From: JBHGXV01 sp041920505
Lineage (GTDB): Bacteria; Bacillota; Bacilli; Brevibacillales; Brevibacillaceae
Reading direction: 5' to 3'
Length of the DNA: 64,000 nucleotides
Assembly: GCA_041920505.1 (NCBI GenBank)
Contig: JBHGXV010000049.1
Coordinates: 106,952-170,951, forward strand
Below, piece by piece: positions 34,240 to 42,513 of this stretch. Positions within the stretch are counted from its first letter, which is position 1; the number at the start of each line of letters is the position of its first letter. The notes beneath the pieces were generated by a model, which was not told the origin of the DNA, did no database searches, and worked only from the letters and a program-made list of their open reading frames with translations. The position numbers were made by a program, and so were the translations under genes.

Positions 34240-34891
34240 CGTTGCCTCCCTGCATCCCGCCGTGCGGCCCCTGTTCGCGCAATAGGGCCGCCGCCATGTG
34301 TTTGCGCTGTTCGTCCGACGCCGTCAGATAGGCGTCGTCGAGCAACCGCCGAAAAATCTCCCTGCGCCGCTTCGGGTCGGCCACTTCCGCCAGCACGCGC
34401 TGCCTCATGTCGGCGAGGAAGTCGACGTAGCTTTCGTACTCGGGACCGTATGCCCGTTCGATTTCTTGCTTGATCTTTTGCGCCAGCCCGGGACTGGCCC
34501 CCGAGGTGGAGACGGAAATCATCAGCTTGCCGCGCTGGACCGCCGACGGCACGATCACATTGCACAGATCGGGCCTGTCGACGATATTGATCCAGCCGCC
34601 GCACGCTTTCACCGCCCGGTAGACTGCCTGGTTCACCTCCGGCTGGTTGGTCGCGGCCACCACCAGCGTGTAGCCGCTCACGTCCTGCGACGCGAACCGC
34701 TCCTTACGCCACGTAATCGTCCCTGCATCCGCCAGGGCGCGGGCCTGCGGCAACAGATCGGGCGAGATGACCGTCACCGCCGCTCCCGCCGCCGCCAGCG
34801 ACTCGATTTTGCGGCAGGCCACCTCGCCGCCGCCGACGATCAGGCAGGGCCGCCCGGTCAGGTCGATGATCAGTGAATAGTAATGACGCAT
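34172..34891 (-). CDS. Precorrin-2 dehydrogenase / sirohydrochlorin ferrochelatase, Met8/SirC type
   Basis: A 239-residue protein with an N-terminal NAD-binding fold (LIVGGGEVACRKIESL, residues about 17-32) and the family segment ISVSTSGASPGLAQKIKQE near 130. It oxidises precorrin-2 to sirohydrochlorin; whether it also inserts iron, as yeast Met8p does, cannot be told. The C-terminal ~23 residues are encoded in the overlap with hemC and may be dispensable. With CobA-HemD and AhbAB in the same operon it completes a route toward siroheme and its decarboxylated product. Confidence 0.9.
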   Translation of the reverse strand: MRHYYSLIIDLTGRPCLIVGGGEVACRKIESLAAAGAAVTVISPDLLPQARALADAGTITWRKERFASQDVSGYTLVVAATNQPEVNQAVYRAVKACGGWINIVDRPDLCNVIVPSAVQRGKLMISVSTSGASPGLAQKIKQEIERAYGPEYESYVDFLADMRQRVLAEVADPKRRREIFRRLLDDAYLTASDEQRKHMAAALLREQGPHGGMQGGNDETLESRLAKEHACVNPDQLGD

Positions 34892-34909
34892 CGCGCTTCA
34901 CCTCCCCGT

Positions 34910-35731
34910 TTACAACCAGCGGTGAAAGTTGGAAAAAATATCGGTAAACAGGAAGTTGAGCAGCACGCCGACAAACGAGACCGCGTTCCACAAGGCCAGC
35001 GTGCGTCCCTGCCACGCGCCGGTGATCCGCTTGTACAGCGCGATCGAGTAGGCGGTCAGCACCAGGAGCGACATCCACACTTTCACGTCCGCCCAGAACC
35101 CCTGGGGAAGCACCAGTTGACCCCAGATCACCCCGAGGATGACCGCAAGCAACAACAGGGGAACGCCGACCATGTTCATCCGGTAGGCAAACAGTTCCAG
35201 CTTGTCGAGGCTGGGCAGGCGGCGCAACAGCGGCGACCAGCGCTTCTGCTTCAACATCCGGTGTTGCAGCATGAACATCCCGGAAAAGATCATCGACAGC
35301 GAAAACGCGGCGTAACTGAATACCGCAAATGCGATGTGAATCAACAACAGCTCGGAAATGACGTCATGGGAGAGATGTCCCGACAGCTTGTTGGGCAAAA
35401 ACGCCGACAAGGCCAGGACGACAAACCCGACGACATTGGTAAAGAAGACAAGCAGGTCAATGCGAAAAAAGGTGTTGATCAACAGCGAAAGAGTAACCAG
35501 CACCCACGAATAAAAAAAGAGCGTCTCGAACAACGTCAGCACCGGAAAGTACGCTTTCACGGTCGCTTGCGAGACGAAAAAAACGGTTTGCAGTGTCCAG
35601 ACACAAGCCAGCAACCCAAGGCCGACGCGATTGGCCTTGCGGTTGCTGTGCAAAAAGTCATCGAAATAAAAGAGGACACTGGCCGCATAGAGAAAGATCG
35701 TCGCATCATAGATCCATCTCGAATCCGCCAT
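34910..35731 (-). CDS. hemX: HemX/CcsA-type membrane protein
   Basis: A 273-residue protein with about eight membrane helices of the cytochrome c assembly (CcsA/CcmC) family. In Bacillus, HemX lies directly after hemA and lowers HemA protein levels; the place is the same here. Conserved features include HIAFAVFSYAAFSLS and WGQLVLPQGFWADVKVW, where the paired tryptophans and histidines may contact haem. I choose the ATG at 35731 (AGAGGAGAG upstream); an in-frame start seven codons earlier lacks a good site. Confidence 0.88.
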   Translation of the reverse strand: MADSRWIYDATIFLYAASVLFYFDDFLHSNRKANRVGLGLLACVWTLQTVFFVSQATVKAYFPVLTLFETLFFYSWVLVTLSLLINTFFRIDLLVFFTNVVGFVVLALSAFLPNKLSGHLSHDVISELLLIHIAFAVFSYAAFSLSMIFSGMFMLQHRMLKQKRWSPLLRRLPSLDKLELFAYRMNMVGVPLLLLAVILGVIWGQLVLPQGFWADVKVWMSLLVLTAYSIALYKRITGAWQGRTLALWNAVSFVGVLLNFLFTDIFSNFHRWL

Positions 35732-35774
35732 ACGCCCTCTCCTCTCTTGCAATCAATTCATCAGGTTCGCCGCG

Positions 35775-37133
35775 CTATTCGCTCAGCCGGGTGGCAAAAA
35801 CGGCGTCGCGGACGCTTCGACGCTCCTTTTCCCGTTCCCAGGCGGCTTCCTGTTCCTTGCGCTCCAAAATCTCTTCCAGGGCGAACATCGCCGCGAAAAT
35901 CTCCAGCACTTCGCTGCCGCTCTTTTGCACCGCCAACTCTTTCATGCGGACGACGGGATCATGCAACAATTGATTGATAATGCCGCGAGTGTGCTTGCGA
36001 ATAATGTGCAGTTCCTTTTCCGTCAGATGGGGCAGCTTGTTTTCGATTTTGCGCATTGCGTCGGCATGAATCGCGAACGCCTTTTCCCGCAACGCGGAAA
36101 TCAGCGGCACCACGCCGAGCGTCTGGAACCAGTTTTTGAAGGCGACGATCTCTTCGGCGATCATCTCCTCGATGCGTTCCGCTTCCCGGGAGCGCTCCGC
36201 CAGGTTGCTGGCAACGATGCCCTCCAGATCGTCGATGTCGTACAGGTAGACGTTGTCCAACTCGTTGATGTCCGGATCCAGATCGCGCGGAACCGCGATG
36301 TCAATCATGAACAGCGGGCGGTACTTGCGCTGGTTCATGATCGGCTTCAGCAGTTCCTTGGTCACGACGTACCCCGTCGCGCCGGTGGAACTGATGACGA
36401 TGTCGGCGGCCAGAAGCGAGTCGGCCAGCCGGTCCATCGTACAGGCGTCGCCCTTGAACTTGCTGGCCAGCGTCCGGGCCCGCTCCAGCGTGCGGTTGAC
36501 AACGGTCACCCGGGAGACCCCGTTCGTGTGCAGATGTTTGGCTGTCAGTTCGCTCATCTTGCCCGCGCCCAGAATCAACACATGTTTGCCGTGGAACGAT
36601 CCGAAGATCTTTTTGCCCAGTTCGATGGCGGCGTAGCTGACGGAAACGGCGTTTTCATTGATGCCGGTCTCCGTATGCGCCCGCTTGGCCAGCGTGACGG
36701 CCTGCTTGAACAAGGTGTTGAACACCGTTCCGGTCGTCTGGCACTGCTGGGCGAGCAGAAAGGCGTTGCGGACTTGTCCGAGAATTTGCGTCTCGCCCAT
36801 CACCATCGAATCCAGTCCGCAGGTGACGCGCATCAGATGTTCGATCGCTTCGTCGTTTTCCTTGAGGTACAAATATTGTTGAAAGTTCTCCTTGTCGACG
36901 CCAAACCACTCGGCGAGGAAATTGCGGACATAAAACCGGCCCGTGTGCAACTGGTCGCACACGACGTACACCTCGGTGCGGTTGCACGTGCCGAGAATCA
37001 CGCACTCCAACACGCTCTTCGTCTGGGAGAGAAGATGAAGTGCCCGCGGCGTACTGTCGTCGCTGAACGTGAACTTTTCGCGGATTTCGACAGGAGCTGT
37101 TTTGTAGTTAAGGCCCAACAACAAGATTTCCAT
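35775..37133 (-). CDS. hemA: Glutamyl-tRNA reductase HemA
   Basis: A 452-residue enzyme that reduces glutamyl-tRNA to glutamate-1-semialdehyde with NADPH, the first and regulated step of haem synthesis. The catalytic Cys50 is in GTCNRTE, the substrate loop GLDSMVMGETQILGQ is intact and the NADPH site LILGAGKMSE is near residue 190. GGGAGG precedes the ATG. It is first in the haem operon, under a sigma-A-like promoter and downstream of a perfect Crp/Fnr palindrome. Confidence 0.97.
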   Translation of the reverse strand: MEILLLGLNYKTAPVEIREKFTFSDDSTPRALHLLSQTKSVLECVILGTCNRTEVYVVCDQLHTGRFYVRNFLAEWFGVDKENFQQYLYLKENDEAIEHLMRVTCGLDSMVMGETQILGQVRNAFLLAQQCQTTGTVFNTLFKQAVTLAKRAHTETGINENAVSVSYAAIELGKKIFGSFHGKHVLILGAGKMSELTAKHLHTNGVSRVTVVNRTLERARTLASKFKGDACTMDRLADSLLAADIVISSTGATGYVVTKELLKPIMNQRKYRPLFMIDIAVPRDLDPDINELDNVYLYDIDDLEGIVASNLAERSREAERIEEMIAEEIVAFKNWFQTLGVVPLISALREKAFAIHADAMRKIENKLPHLTEKELHIIRKHTRGIINQLLHDPVVRMKELAVQKSGSEVLEIFAAMFALEEILERKEQEAAWEREKERRSVRDAVFATRLSE

Positions 37134-37183
37134 ACGCTTCCTCCCAGAAAAAAGTGCTGGCGAACTTATGAAAACGCAGTTCT

Positions 37184-37212
37184 ATTATACCATTATGTCC
37201 TTGACAGGTCAG
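37184..37212 (-). promoter_or_regulatory. Sigma-A promoter of hemA
   Basis: CTGACC (37207-37212) and TATAAT (37184-37189) with 17 bases between them on the minus strand, about 50 bases before the hemA ATG. Confidence 0.75.
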
Positions 37213-37274
37213 AATAAAATGTGAAAAGTTTTTAACGCCTGCAGATTGAACGTAACAAATCGGTCCTTTTTTCG

Positions 37275-37292
37275 TTGTGACAAAAATCACAA
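37275..37292. promoter_or_regulatory. Crp/Fnr-family binding site upstream of hemA
   Basis: TTGTGA-CAAAAA-TCACAA is a perfect 6+6 palindrome containing TGTGA-N6-TCACA. It is centred about 106 bases before the start expected from the TATAAT promoter, so it would act from a distance or on another promoter. Confidence 0.7.
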
Positions 37293-37317
37293 TTCGACAA
37301 CAAACGACATGGGCAGA

Positions 37318-37350
37318 AACAAAAGTCCGCCCTGACGATGTCAGTAGCGG
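37318..37350 (-). terminator. Terminator of the chemoreceptor gene
   Basis: On the minus strand CCGC-TA-CTGAC-ATC-GTCAG-G-GCGG forms a hairpin that overlaps the stop codon and is followed by ACTTTTGTTT. Confidence 0.65.
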
Positions 37351-38960
37351 AATCGTTTGACGATTCGAGCCAGCGATTCGGACTGCCGGGCGAGATGGGC
37401 GGCGTCGTCGGCCAGGGTGCGGATGTGTCCGCTCTGACCCTCGACGGCTCCGGCCGCCGCCGCGACGCTCTCCGTAAACTGGCGGGCGATGCTTTCCACT
37501 TCGCGCAAGGTCTGCTCGATCGCCTGACAGTCGGCCAGGATCTGTTCGGCGCGCTGGCTGTTGGCAACTGCCTGCTGCTGGTTGGCTTCCACCGCCACCT
37601 GCAGGGTGTGGATCGCTTCCCCCGCCTGATTGACGTGACCGACCGCCGTTCTGAGCTGGGTCAGGCTTTCCGTGGCTCCGTCGGCGGCGCAGTAGGCGTC
37701 CGTGCGGATCGTCTCGGTCGTCGACAGAATCGCCTGGGCAAACGACGCCGTCTCTTCGGCCAGTTTGCGCACTTCGCCGGCGACAACGGCGAACCCCCGC
37801 CCGTGTTCGCCGGCCCGTGCCGCCTCAATCGAGGCGTTCAGGGCCAGTGTGTGCGTCTGCCGGGCGATCCGGGTGATCGCAGAGACTTGCCGGCCGATCT
37901 CGTCCGCCCCGTCGGCCAGACAGTGGATCTGCTCGACGGTCCGCGCCATCGCCGCCTCCACGTGAGCCACCTGTTCCGACGCCGCCGTCACGGCCGCCGT
38001 ACCTGTGGAAGCCGCCTGCGCCGCCGTCTCGCTCATCCGCTTCGCTTCGGCCACAGCCTCCCGCATCGCGTCCAGCATGGCCAGCATCTCCGTCAACCGG
38101 GCGGCCGCCTGTTCGACCCCGGTTACCTGTTGGTCGCTGCCCGCCTGAAACTCGGCCATGATCCCCGTCAGTTCGTCAAACGTCTCGGTCAATTCTTCTG
38201 CCTGGGCGGCCTGGATGTGGCTGATTTCGCGTGTGGCGGCGGCGGTGGCGGCGATCTCTTCAATCATTGCCTTGACGCCAATCGCCATCTTGTTCAACTC
38301 CAGTCCCATCTGGTGAAACTGGTCGCGCGAATGCGTCTCGACCCGCGCCGTGAGATTGCCTGCGGAAATTTCACGTGTCATCCGGTGCCACTTTTCCAGT
38401 CGGTTGCGCACCAGCCGGTACATCCAGCCGCCCCCGGCCAGCCCGACCGCAAGCGACGCGGCGGTCATCGCGGCAAGCCCGGTCGGCGGCACCGCCGCTG
38501 CCCAGCCCGTGACCAACGCCACCACGGTCGGCACGGTGCTGATCCCGAAGACGGCCGGCCCGAGAAAGGGATGATGAAGAATCGCCCCCATCCGCAAGAC
38601 GTAGGTGTGCGACCCCACCCTCCCGATTGGACAGGAGGCGTCGATCAGCCACTCCCCGGTGTTGCGCGGATACAGTTGCAGCAACAATCCCGTGGTCGCG
38701 GCGGCTTTTCGCCCGACGTCATCGGAAAACACCATTCCCTCGCGCAGCCGGTTGGTGTGAATCACTCCTCTGGAGTCCTGATCGACGATAACGAAATACT
38801 CGTGATTGCCCAACTCTTCGTCGAGCAAGCGGCGAATCGCTTCCCGCTTGCTCTCCAGATCGTCCGTCCCCCGCAAAATGGCGGCCACCTGCTCCGCCAC
38901 CTTTTGCACGATGGCGCCCGCTCTGCGCGCGCGCCTGGAACGCAAAACAGATGCGTTCAT
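37341..38960 (-). CDS. Methyl-accepting chemotaxis protein with N-terminal cytoplasmic-type sensor
   Basis: A 539-residue chemoreceptor. The signalling tip is canonical (ALNASIEAARAGEHGRGF, then VRKLAEE), so it should couple to CheW and CheA. Unusually, about 140 residues come before the first of two close membrane helices (about 145-195), and no helix is found at the N-terminus. That segment (EYFVIVDQDSRGVIHTNR) looks like a Cache/PAS-type fold. A HAMP-like region follows near 200-250. The ATG at 38960 has CGGAGGGA at a good distance. Confidence 0.85.
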   Translation of the reverse strand: MNASVLRSRRARRAGAIVQKVAEQVAAILRGTDDLESKREAIRRLLDEELGNHEYFVIVDQDSRGVIHTNRLREGMVFSDDVGRKAAATTGLLLQLYPRNTGEWLIDASCPIGRVGSHTYVLRMGAILHHPFLGPAVFGISTVPTVVALVTGWAAAVPPTGLAAMTAASLAVGLAGGGWMYRLVRNRLEKWHRMTREISAGNLTARVETHSRDQFHQMGLELNKMAIGVKAMIEEIAATAAATREISHIQAAQAEELTETFDELTGIMAEFQAGSDQQVTGVEQAAARLTEMLAMLDAMREAVAEAKRMSETAAQAASTGTAAVTAASEQVAHVEAAMARTVEQIHCLADGADEIGRQVSAITRIARQTHTLALNASIEAARAGEHGRGFAVVAGEVRKLAEETASFAQAILSTTETIRTDAYCAADGATESLTQLRTAVGHVNQAGEAIHTLQVAVEANQQQAVANSQRAEQILADCQAIEQTLREVESIARQFTESVAAAAGAVEGQSGHIRTLADDAAHLARQSESLARIVKRFRY

Positions 38961-39076
38961 ACCCGTTCCCTCCGTATTGAAAAAAGATTCAAACAATTCG
39001 CCTTAATGAAAGATTATCATGTTATACTAAAAAAATATAGCGAAAACCCAAGATTTGGAGGAGAAGGAGAGTCACC

Positions 39077-40015
39077 TTGAAAAAGTCGCTTATCGCTGAT
39101 GTCACGCTGTTTCTGGTCGCCTTTGTCTGGGGCGCCACATTTGTCGTCGTGCAAAACGCGATCGCGTTTTTGCCTCCCAATACGTTCAACGCCGTCCGGT
39201 TCACGTTGGCGGCCGCCTTTTTGCTCGCGGTTCTGGGGCTGTTTTCCCGTGTACAGCGGCGGGCGTTCACGCCGAAATTGCTCGGGGCCGGCGGATTTGT
39301 CGGCTTGTGGCTGTTTGGCGGCTATGCGCTTCAGACCGTCGGGCTGATGTACACCACGCCTTCCAAAGCCGCATTTATCACCGGACTGTGCGTCGTGCTC
39401 GTCCCGGTATTTTCGTTTGCGCTTTTGCGCGAAAAGCTGAAATGGCCAGCGGTCACGGGCGTGCTCCTCGCCGTGGCGGGACTGTACCTGTTGACCGTGG
39501 GCGAATCGCTCGCGCTCAGCATGGGCGACTTGCTCGTCTTCGGCTGCGCCCTCTGTTTTGCCCTGCAGATCGTGCTCACCGGCAAGTACGCGCCCCATTT
39601 TCCCGCGTTGCCGCTAGCCATTGTCCAACTGGCCACGGTCGCGTTCTTGAGCGCGTTGTACGCGGCCTGTTTTGAAAACTGGCGGCTGGCGTTTGACACC
39701 GCCACCCTGTTGCAGCCGCAGGTCGCCTGGGGGCTGTTCATCACCGCCATTTTCGCCACCGCGCTTGCGTTTCTGGCCCAAACCGCCTTCCAGAGACAGA
39801 CGACGGCCACCCGCGTCGCCTTGATCTTTTCGCTGGAACCGGTCTTCGCCGCGCTCACGGCGTACGTCTGGATCGGAGACATCCTCACCGGACGGCAAGT
39901 TCTCGGATGTGTGCTGATCTTCACCGGAATGATTCTCGCCGAATTGCCGATCGCAGCCTGGATCAAGCTCTGGCGCGAACCGCAGGGAAAGGCGGCCGAA
40001 GAGGAATCGGCGTGA
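39077..40015 (+). CDS. EamA/DMT-family transporter
   Basis: A 312-residue protein with ten hydrophobic helices in two EamA repeats, typical of drug/metabolite exporters (FVWGATFVVVQ near residue 18, the later repeat GLFITAIFATALAFLAQ and FSLEPVFAALTAY). It begins with TTG after a strong GGAGAAGGAGA stretch. The substrate is unknown; members export amino acids, amines or nucleosides. It is alone on the plus strand, flanked by a divergent chemoreceptor gene and a convergent YbaK-like gene. Confidence 0.9.
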   Translation: MKKSLIADVTLFLVAFVWGATFVVVQNAIAFLPPNTFNAVRFTLAAAFLLAVLGLFSRVQRRAFTPKLLGAGGFVGLWLFGGYALQTVGLMYTTPSKAAFITGLCVVLVPVFSFALLREKLKWPAVTGVLLAVAGLYLLTVGESLALSMGDLLVFGCALCFALQIVLTGKYAPHFPALPLAIVQLATVAFLSALYAACFENWRLAFDTATLLQPQVAWGLFITAIFATALAFLAQTAFQRQTTATRVALIFSLEPVFAALTAYVWIGDILTGRQVLGCVLIFTGMILAELPIAAWIKLWREPQGKAAEEESA

Positions 40016-40036
40016 CGGGCGGAATTGGCGCGCCCC

Positions 40037-40480
40037 TTAATCCAAAAACGCGACAACCTGATTCAGCTTTTCCAAAGCGTCAGGAGCAATCTTCAGTGTC
40101 GATGTTGGCTCTCCCGTGCCGCCGTAAATGAATGGATAGCGAAAAAGCCTCCTGTCTACGATACAAGGCAACGAAAGCACCATAGAGACACTGCCAACCG
40201 TGTATCCGGTGATCTGTTGGACTTCTTTTGGGGTTGCCATCTTCAACTGATCGCAGCCTACAATTGCCGACACTTCTTCTACATTCACGCGCCCCCGGCT
40301 CCCGGACACAATCATCGCGAAGTAGCCTTTTTCTGACTTCAGAACCAATGTGGGGGCCGTCTGCCCTATTTCAATGCCAAAATAATCCGCGCCTTCCTGT
40401 GCGGTACGAATCGGTGTTGCGTGATGAATGATTTCAAACGGAACGCCGCTTTCTTGCAGGATGGTTCGTAATTTTTCCAT
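40037..40480 (-). CDS. YbaK/EbsC-type aminoacyl-tRNA deacylase
   Basis: A 147-residue YbaK/ProX-like domain that clears mischarged tRNAs, typically Cys- or Ala-tRNA-Pro. The conserved early Lys (VLKSEKGYF), GSRGRVN and the late GGTGEPTSTLKI segment are present. The ATG at 40480 has AAGGAG nine bases upstream; a longer reading starts within that site. Base composition seems more AT-rich than its neighbours. It ends 21 bases from the convergent EamA gene. Confidence 0.88.
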   Translation of the reverse strand: MEKLRTILQESGVPFEIIHHATPIRTAQEGADYFGIEIGQTAPTLVLKSEKGYFAMIVSGSRGRVNVEEVSAIVGCDQLKMATPKEVQQITGYTVGSVSMVLSLPCIVDRRLFRYPFIYGGTGEPTSTLKIAPDALEKLNQVVAFLD

Positions 40481-40523
40481 GTGAGGATACTCCTTGTCCA
40501 TGTCTTTGAGCGATATTGTACCA

Positions 40524-40560
40524 TAAAAAACAAACCTGCCGACTCTCCCGGATCAGCAGG
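40524..40560 (-). terminator. Terminator after the GH84 gene
   Basis: CCTGC...GCAGG hairpin on the minus strand with an inner TCC/GGA pairing, followed by TTTGTTTTTT. Confidence 0.75.
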
Positions 40561-40567
40561 CGGATAT

Positions 40568-41917
40568 TCATCTTGTTTGCACTTCTCGCAACACGGCGTC
40601 CACAAACAGGTTCATCACGTGTCCGGCCACTTTTTGCGGCAGACGCTCCGCCTTTTTGAGCCGCTGTTTCAGCTTAAGCAAGTGGAACAGCGCCTGGATG
40701 GTGCGCCCGCGCCTGCCTTCGGCGATCATCGCAACCGCCGACTGCCCCACTTTGGCCCAGTGCCAGTATTTCCACACCCACGGACGAACTTCGGCCGCCA
40801 GCTTTTGGTTGTGCATGCGGTGCAAGAGGTACGAAGCTGTCTGTTCCATCTGTTGAAACTCGCGTCCCAAGGCGTCGACGGCGTGATCCGCATCGCCGTG
40901 CAGGAAATCAAAGCGGAATTGGTGCAACACGTCCATCAATTGCGGCGATTCCCGATCGTTGAGAAACGAGCCGCGCACGTTGTCGGCGAACCGCAAAAAC
41001 GGCTCAAGATCGGCGCTTCCCGCCACTTCCTCCACCGCCCTGCGCCAGGACGCCTCCGGATCGTAGCCCTCGGGGTCGTTCAGATAGTCGGCGATGGTGA
41101 TCAAAGGAATTTTGGAGCTTTCCGCCGAGGCCATCGCGTTGGCGGCATAGCCGCTGGCGTGCCGGTACAGCTGCGGGTCGCGGTGCATAAGCGGCCCGAT
41201 GTGCAACTCGTTTGCCATCTTCAGATCGTTGACCGGATAGTTGTCCCAGTACAACGGACGGCGGCCGGTTTCTTGTTCGAAGCGGATGGCGTCTCCCTCG
41301 GTCAGCGATGGCGAGCAGACGAAGCGGCCGGTCCAGAAGAGAGCGACGTCCGTCGGCAGACGGCGAGCGAGATAGCGGATGTAGGGTTCGTTGCCGCTGC
41401 CGCAGTACAAGGTCGGACAGACGATCAGCCGCGCTTCCTCCGACCATTCGCGCAAACTAGTCCACACCTTGTCGATCAGATCGGCGTGCGCCTCGGCCAG
41501 ATGGTTGTACCGCTCCCGGTCGCTTGCGTGCATGAGCACTGGCGGGATGTCGTCCAGCAAAAGTCCGAAGTGGCGGGCACCCTGCTCCCACACCTGCCGG
41601 TATTTGGCCGTCAACTGTTCCAGATGGGCTTCGCTCGTGTATTGCATGTTCAGGCCGGGGCTCAGGCAGTAGTAAAAAGCGATCCCTGCCCGCCCGGCGG
41701 CTGCGATCAACTCCCCGATGCGCGCAAACTCTTCGCTCGGATGCGGCTCGTGCCAGCGTTCGCGCAAAAACGGGGCGTCCTTGGGCGCATAGAAGTAGGC
41801 GTTGAACCCGTGCCGTTTTAAAAAACCGATCATGTCCAGCCGCTCTGCGTGCGACCACGGCGTGCCGTAAAACCCCTCGATCACGCCGCGAATGGCGAAG
41901 CGATCCGGCCGGTTCAT
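40568..41917 (-). CDS. GH84-family beta-N-acetylglucosaminidase (O-GlcNAcase-like), cytoplasmic
   Basis: A 449-residue protein matching the GH84 catalytic domain: GVIEGFYGTPWS near the N-terminus, the acidic pair Asp122-Asp123 (LLLDDIPP) that performs substrate-assisted catalysis, and WDNYPVND near 235. It should remove terminal beta-GlcNAc from some substrate. There is no signal peptide or anchor, unlike many bacterial GH84 enzymes that are secreted, so it should act inside the cell, for example on wall-recycling fragments or glycosylated proteins. The ATG overlaps the engB stop by 4 bases, so it is coupled to a ribosome-assembly GTPase gene. Confidence 0.85.
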   Translation of the reverse strand: MNRPDRFAIRGVIEGFYGTPWSHAERLDMIGFLKRHGFNAYFYAPKDAPFLRERWHEPHPSEEFARIGELIAAAGRAGIAFYYCLSPGLNMQYTSEAHLEQLTAKYRQVWEQGARHFGLLLDDIPPVLMHASDRERYNHLAEAHADLIDKVWTSLREWSEEARLIVCPTLYCGSGNEPYIRYLARRLPTDVALFWTGRFVCSPSLTEGDAIRFEQETGRRPLYWDNYPVNDLKMANELHIGPLMHRDPQLYRHASGYAANAMASAESSKIPLITIADYLNDPEGYDPEASWRRAVEEVAGSADLEPFLRFADNVRGSFLNDRESPQLMDVLHQFRFDFLHGDADHAVDALGREFQQMEQTASYLLHRMHNQKLAAEVRPWVWKYWHWAKVGQSAVAMIAEGRRGRTIQALFHLLKLKQRLKKAERLPQKVAGHVMNLFVDAVLREVQTR

Positions 41918-42513
41918 GCCCCTTCCTCCGCCTGGAGCCGGCGCGTGATCTCCGCCCACAGTTCATCCCGTCCCTGGCCGGTCTCCGCCGAAAAGACCAG
42001 CAGGGTGTCGGTTTCGCGCATCCGCAGGTGCTCGCGTATCACTTTGGTGTGCGCCTGCCACCTGCCGCGCGCGATCTTGTCTCCCTTGGTGGCCACCACC
42101 ACGGCGGGCAGTCCAATCTGCTTGCACCAGTCGTACATCGCCACGTCGTCCTTGCTCGGAGGATGACGGATGTCGACCAGTTGGATGATAAACCGCAACT
42201 GGTCGCGGCTGGTCAGATACGTCTCGATCATTTTGCCCCATTGCTGTTTGAGCGACTTCGCCACCTTGGCGTAGCCGTACCCGGGGAAATCGACAAAATA
42301 GAGTTGCTTGTTGACGAGAAAGTAGTTCAACGTCTGTGTCTTCCCCGGCCGGGCGCTGGTGCGGGCCAGCGACTTGCGATTCAGCATCTTGTTGATCAAC
42401 GAGGATTTGCCCACGTTGGAGCGGCCCACCAGCGCGATCTCCGGCAGGCCGTCCGTGGGGTATTGGTTGGGCGAAACCGCGCTTATGACGAACTCAGCCG
42501 ATGTCACTTTCAT
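41914..42513 (-). CDS. engB: Ribosome biogenesis GTPase EngB (YsxC/YihA)
   Basis: A 199-residue essential GTPase of large-subunit assembly. G1 is GRSNVGKS (30-37), G2 lies in TSARPGKTQT, G3 is DFPGYG (75-80) and G4 is TKGD (142-145). Its ATG overlaps the lonA stop by 4 bases, the same lonA-ysxC order as in Bacillus. Confidence 0.97.
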   Translation of the reverse strand: MKVTSAEFVISAVSPNQYPTDGLPEIALVGRSNVGKSSLINKMLNRKSLARTSARPGKTQTLNYFLVNKQLYFVDFPGYGYAKVAKSLKQQWGKMIETYLTSRDQLRFIIQLVDIRHPPSKDDVAMYDWCKQIGLPAVVVATKGDKIARGRWQAHTKVIREHLRMRETDTLLVFSAETGQGRDELWAEITRRLQAEEGA

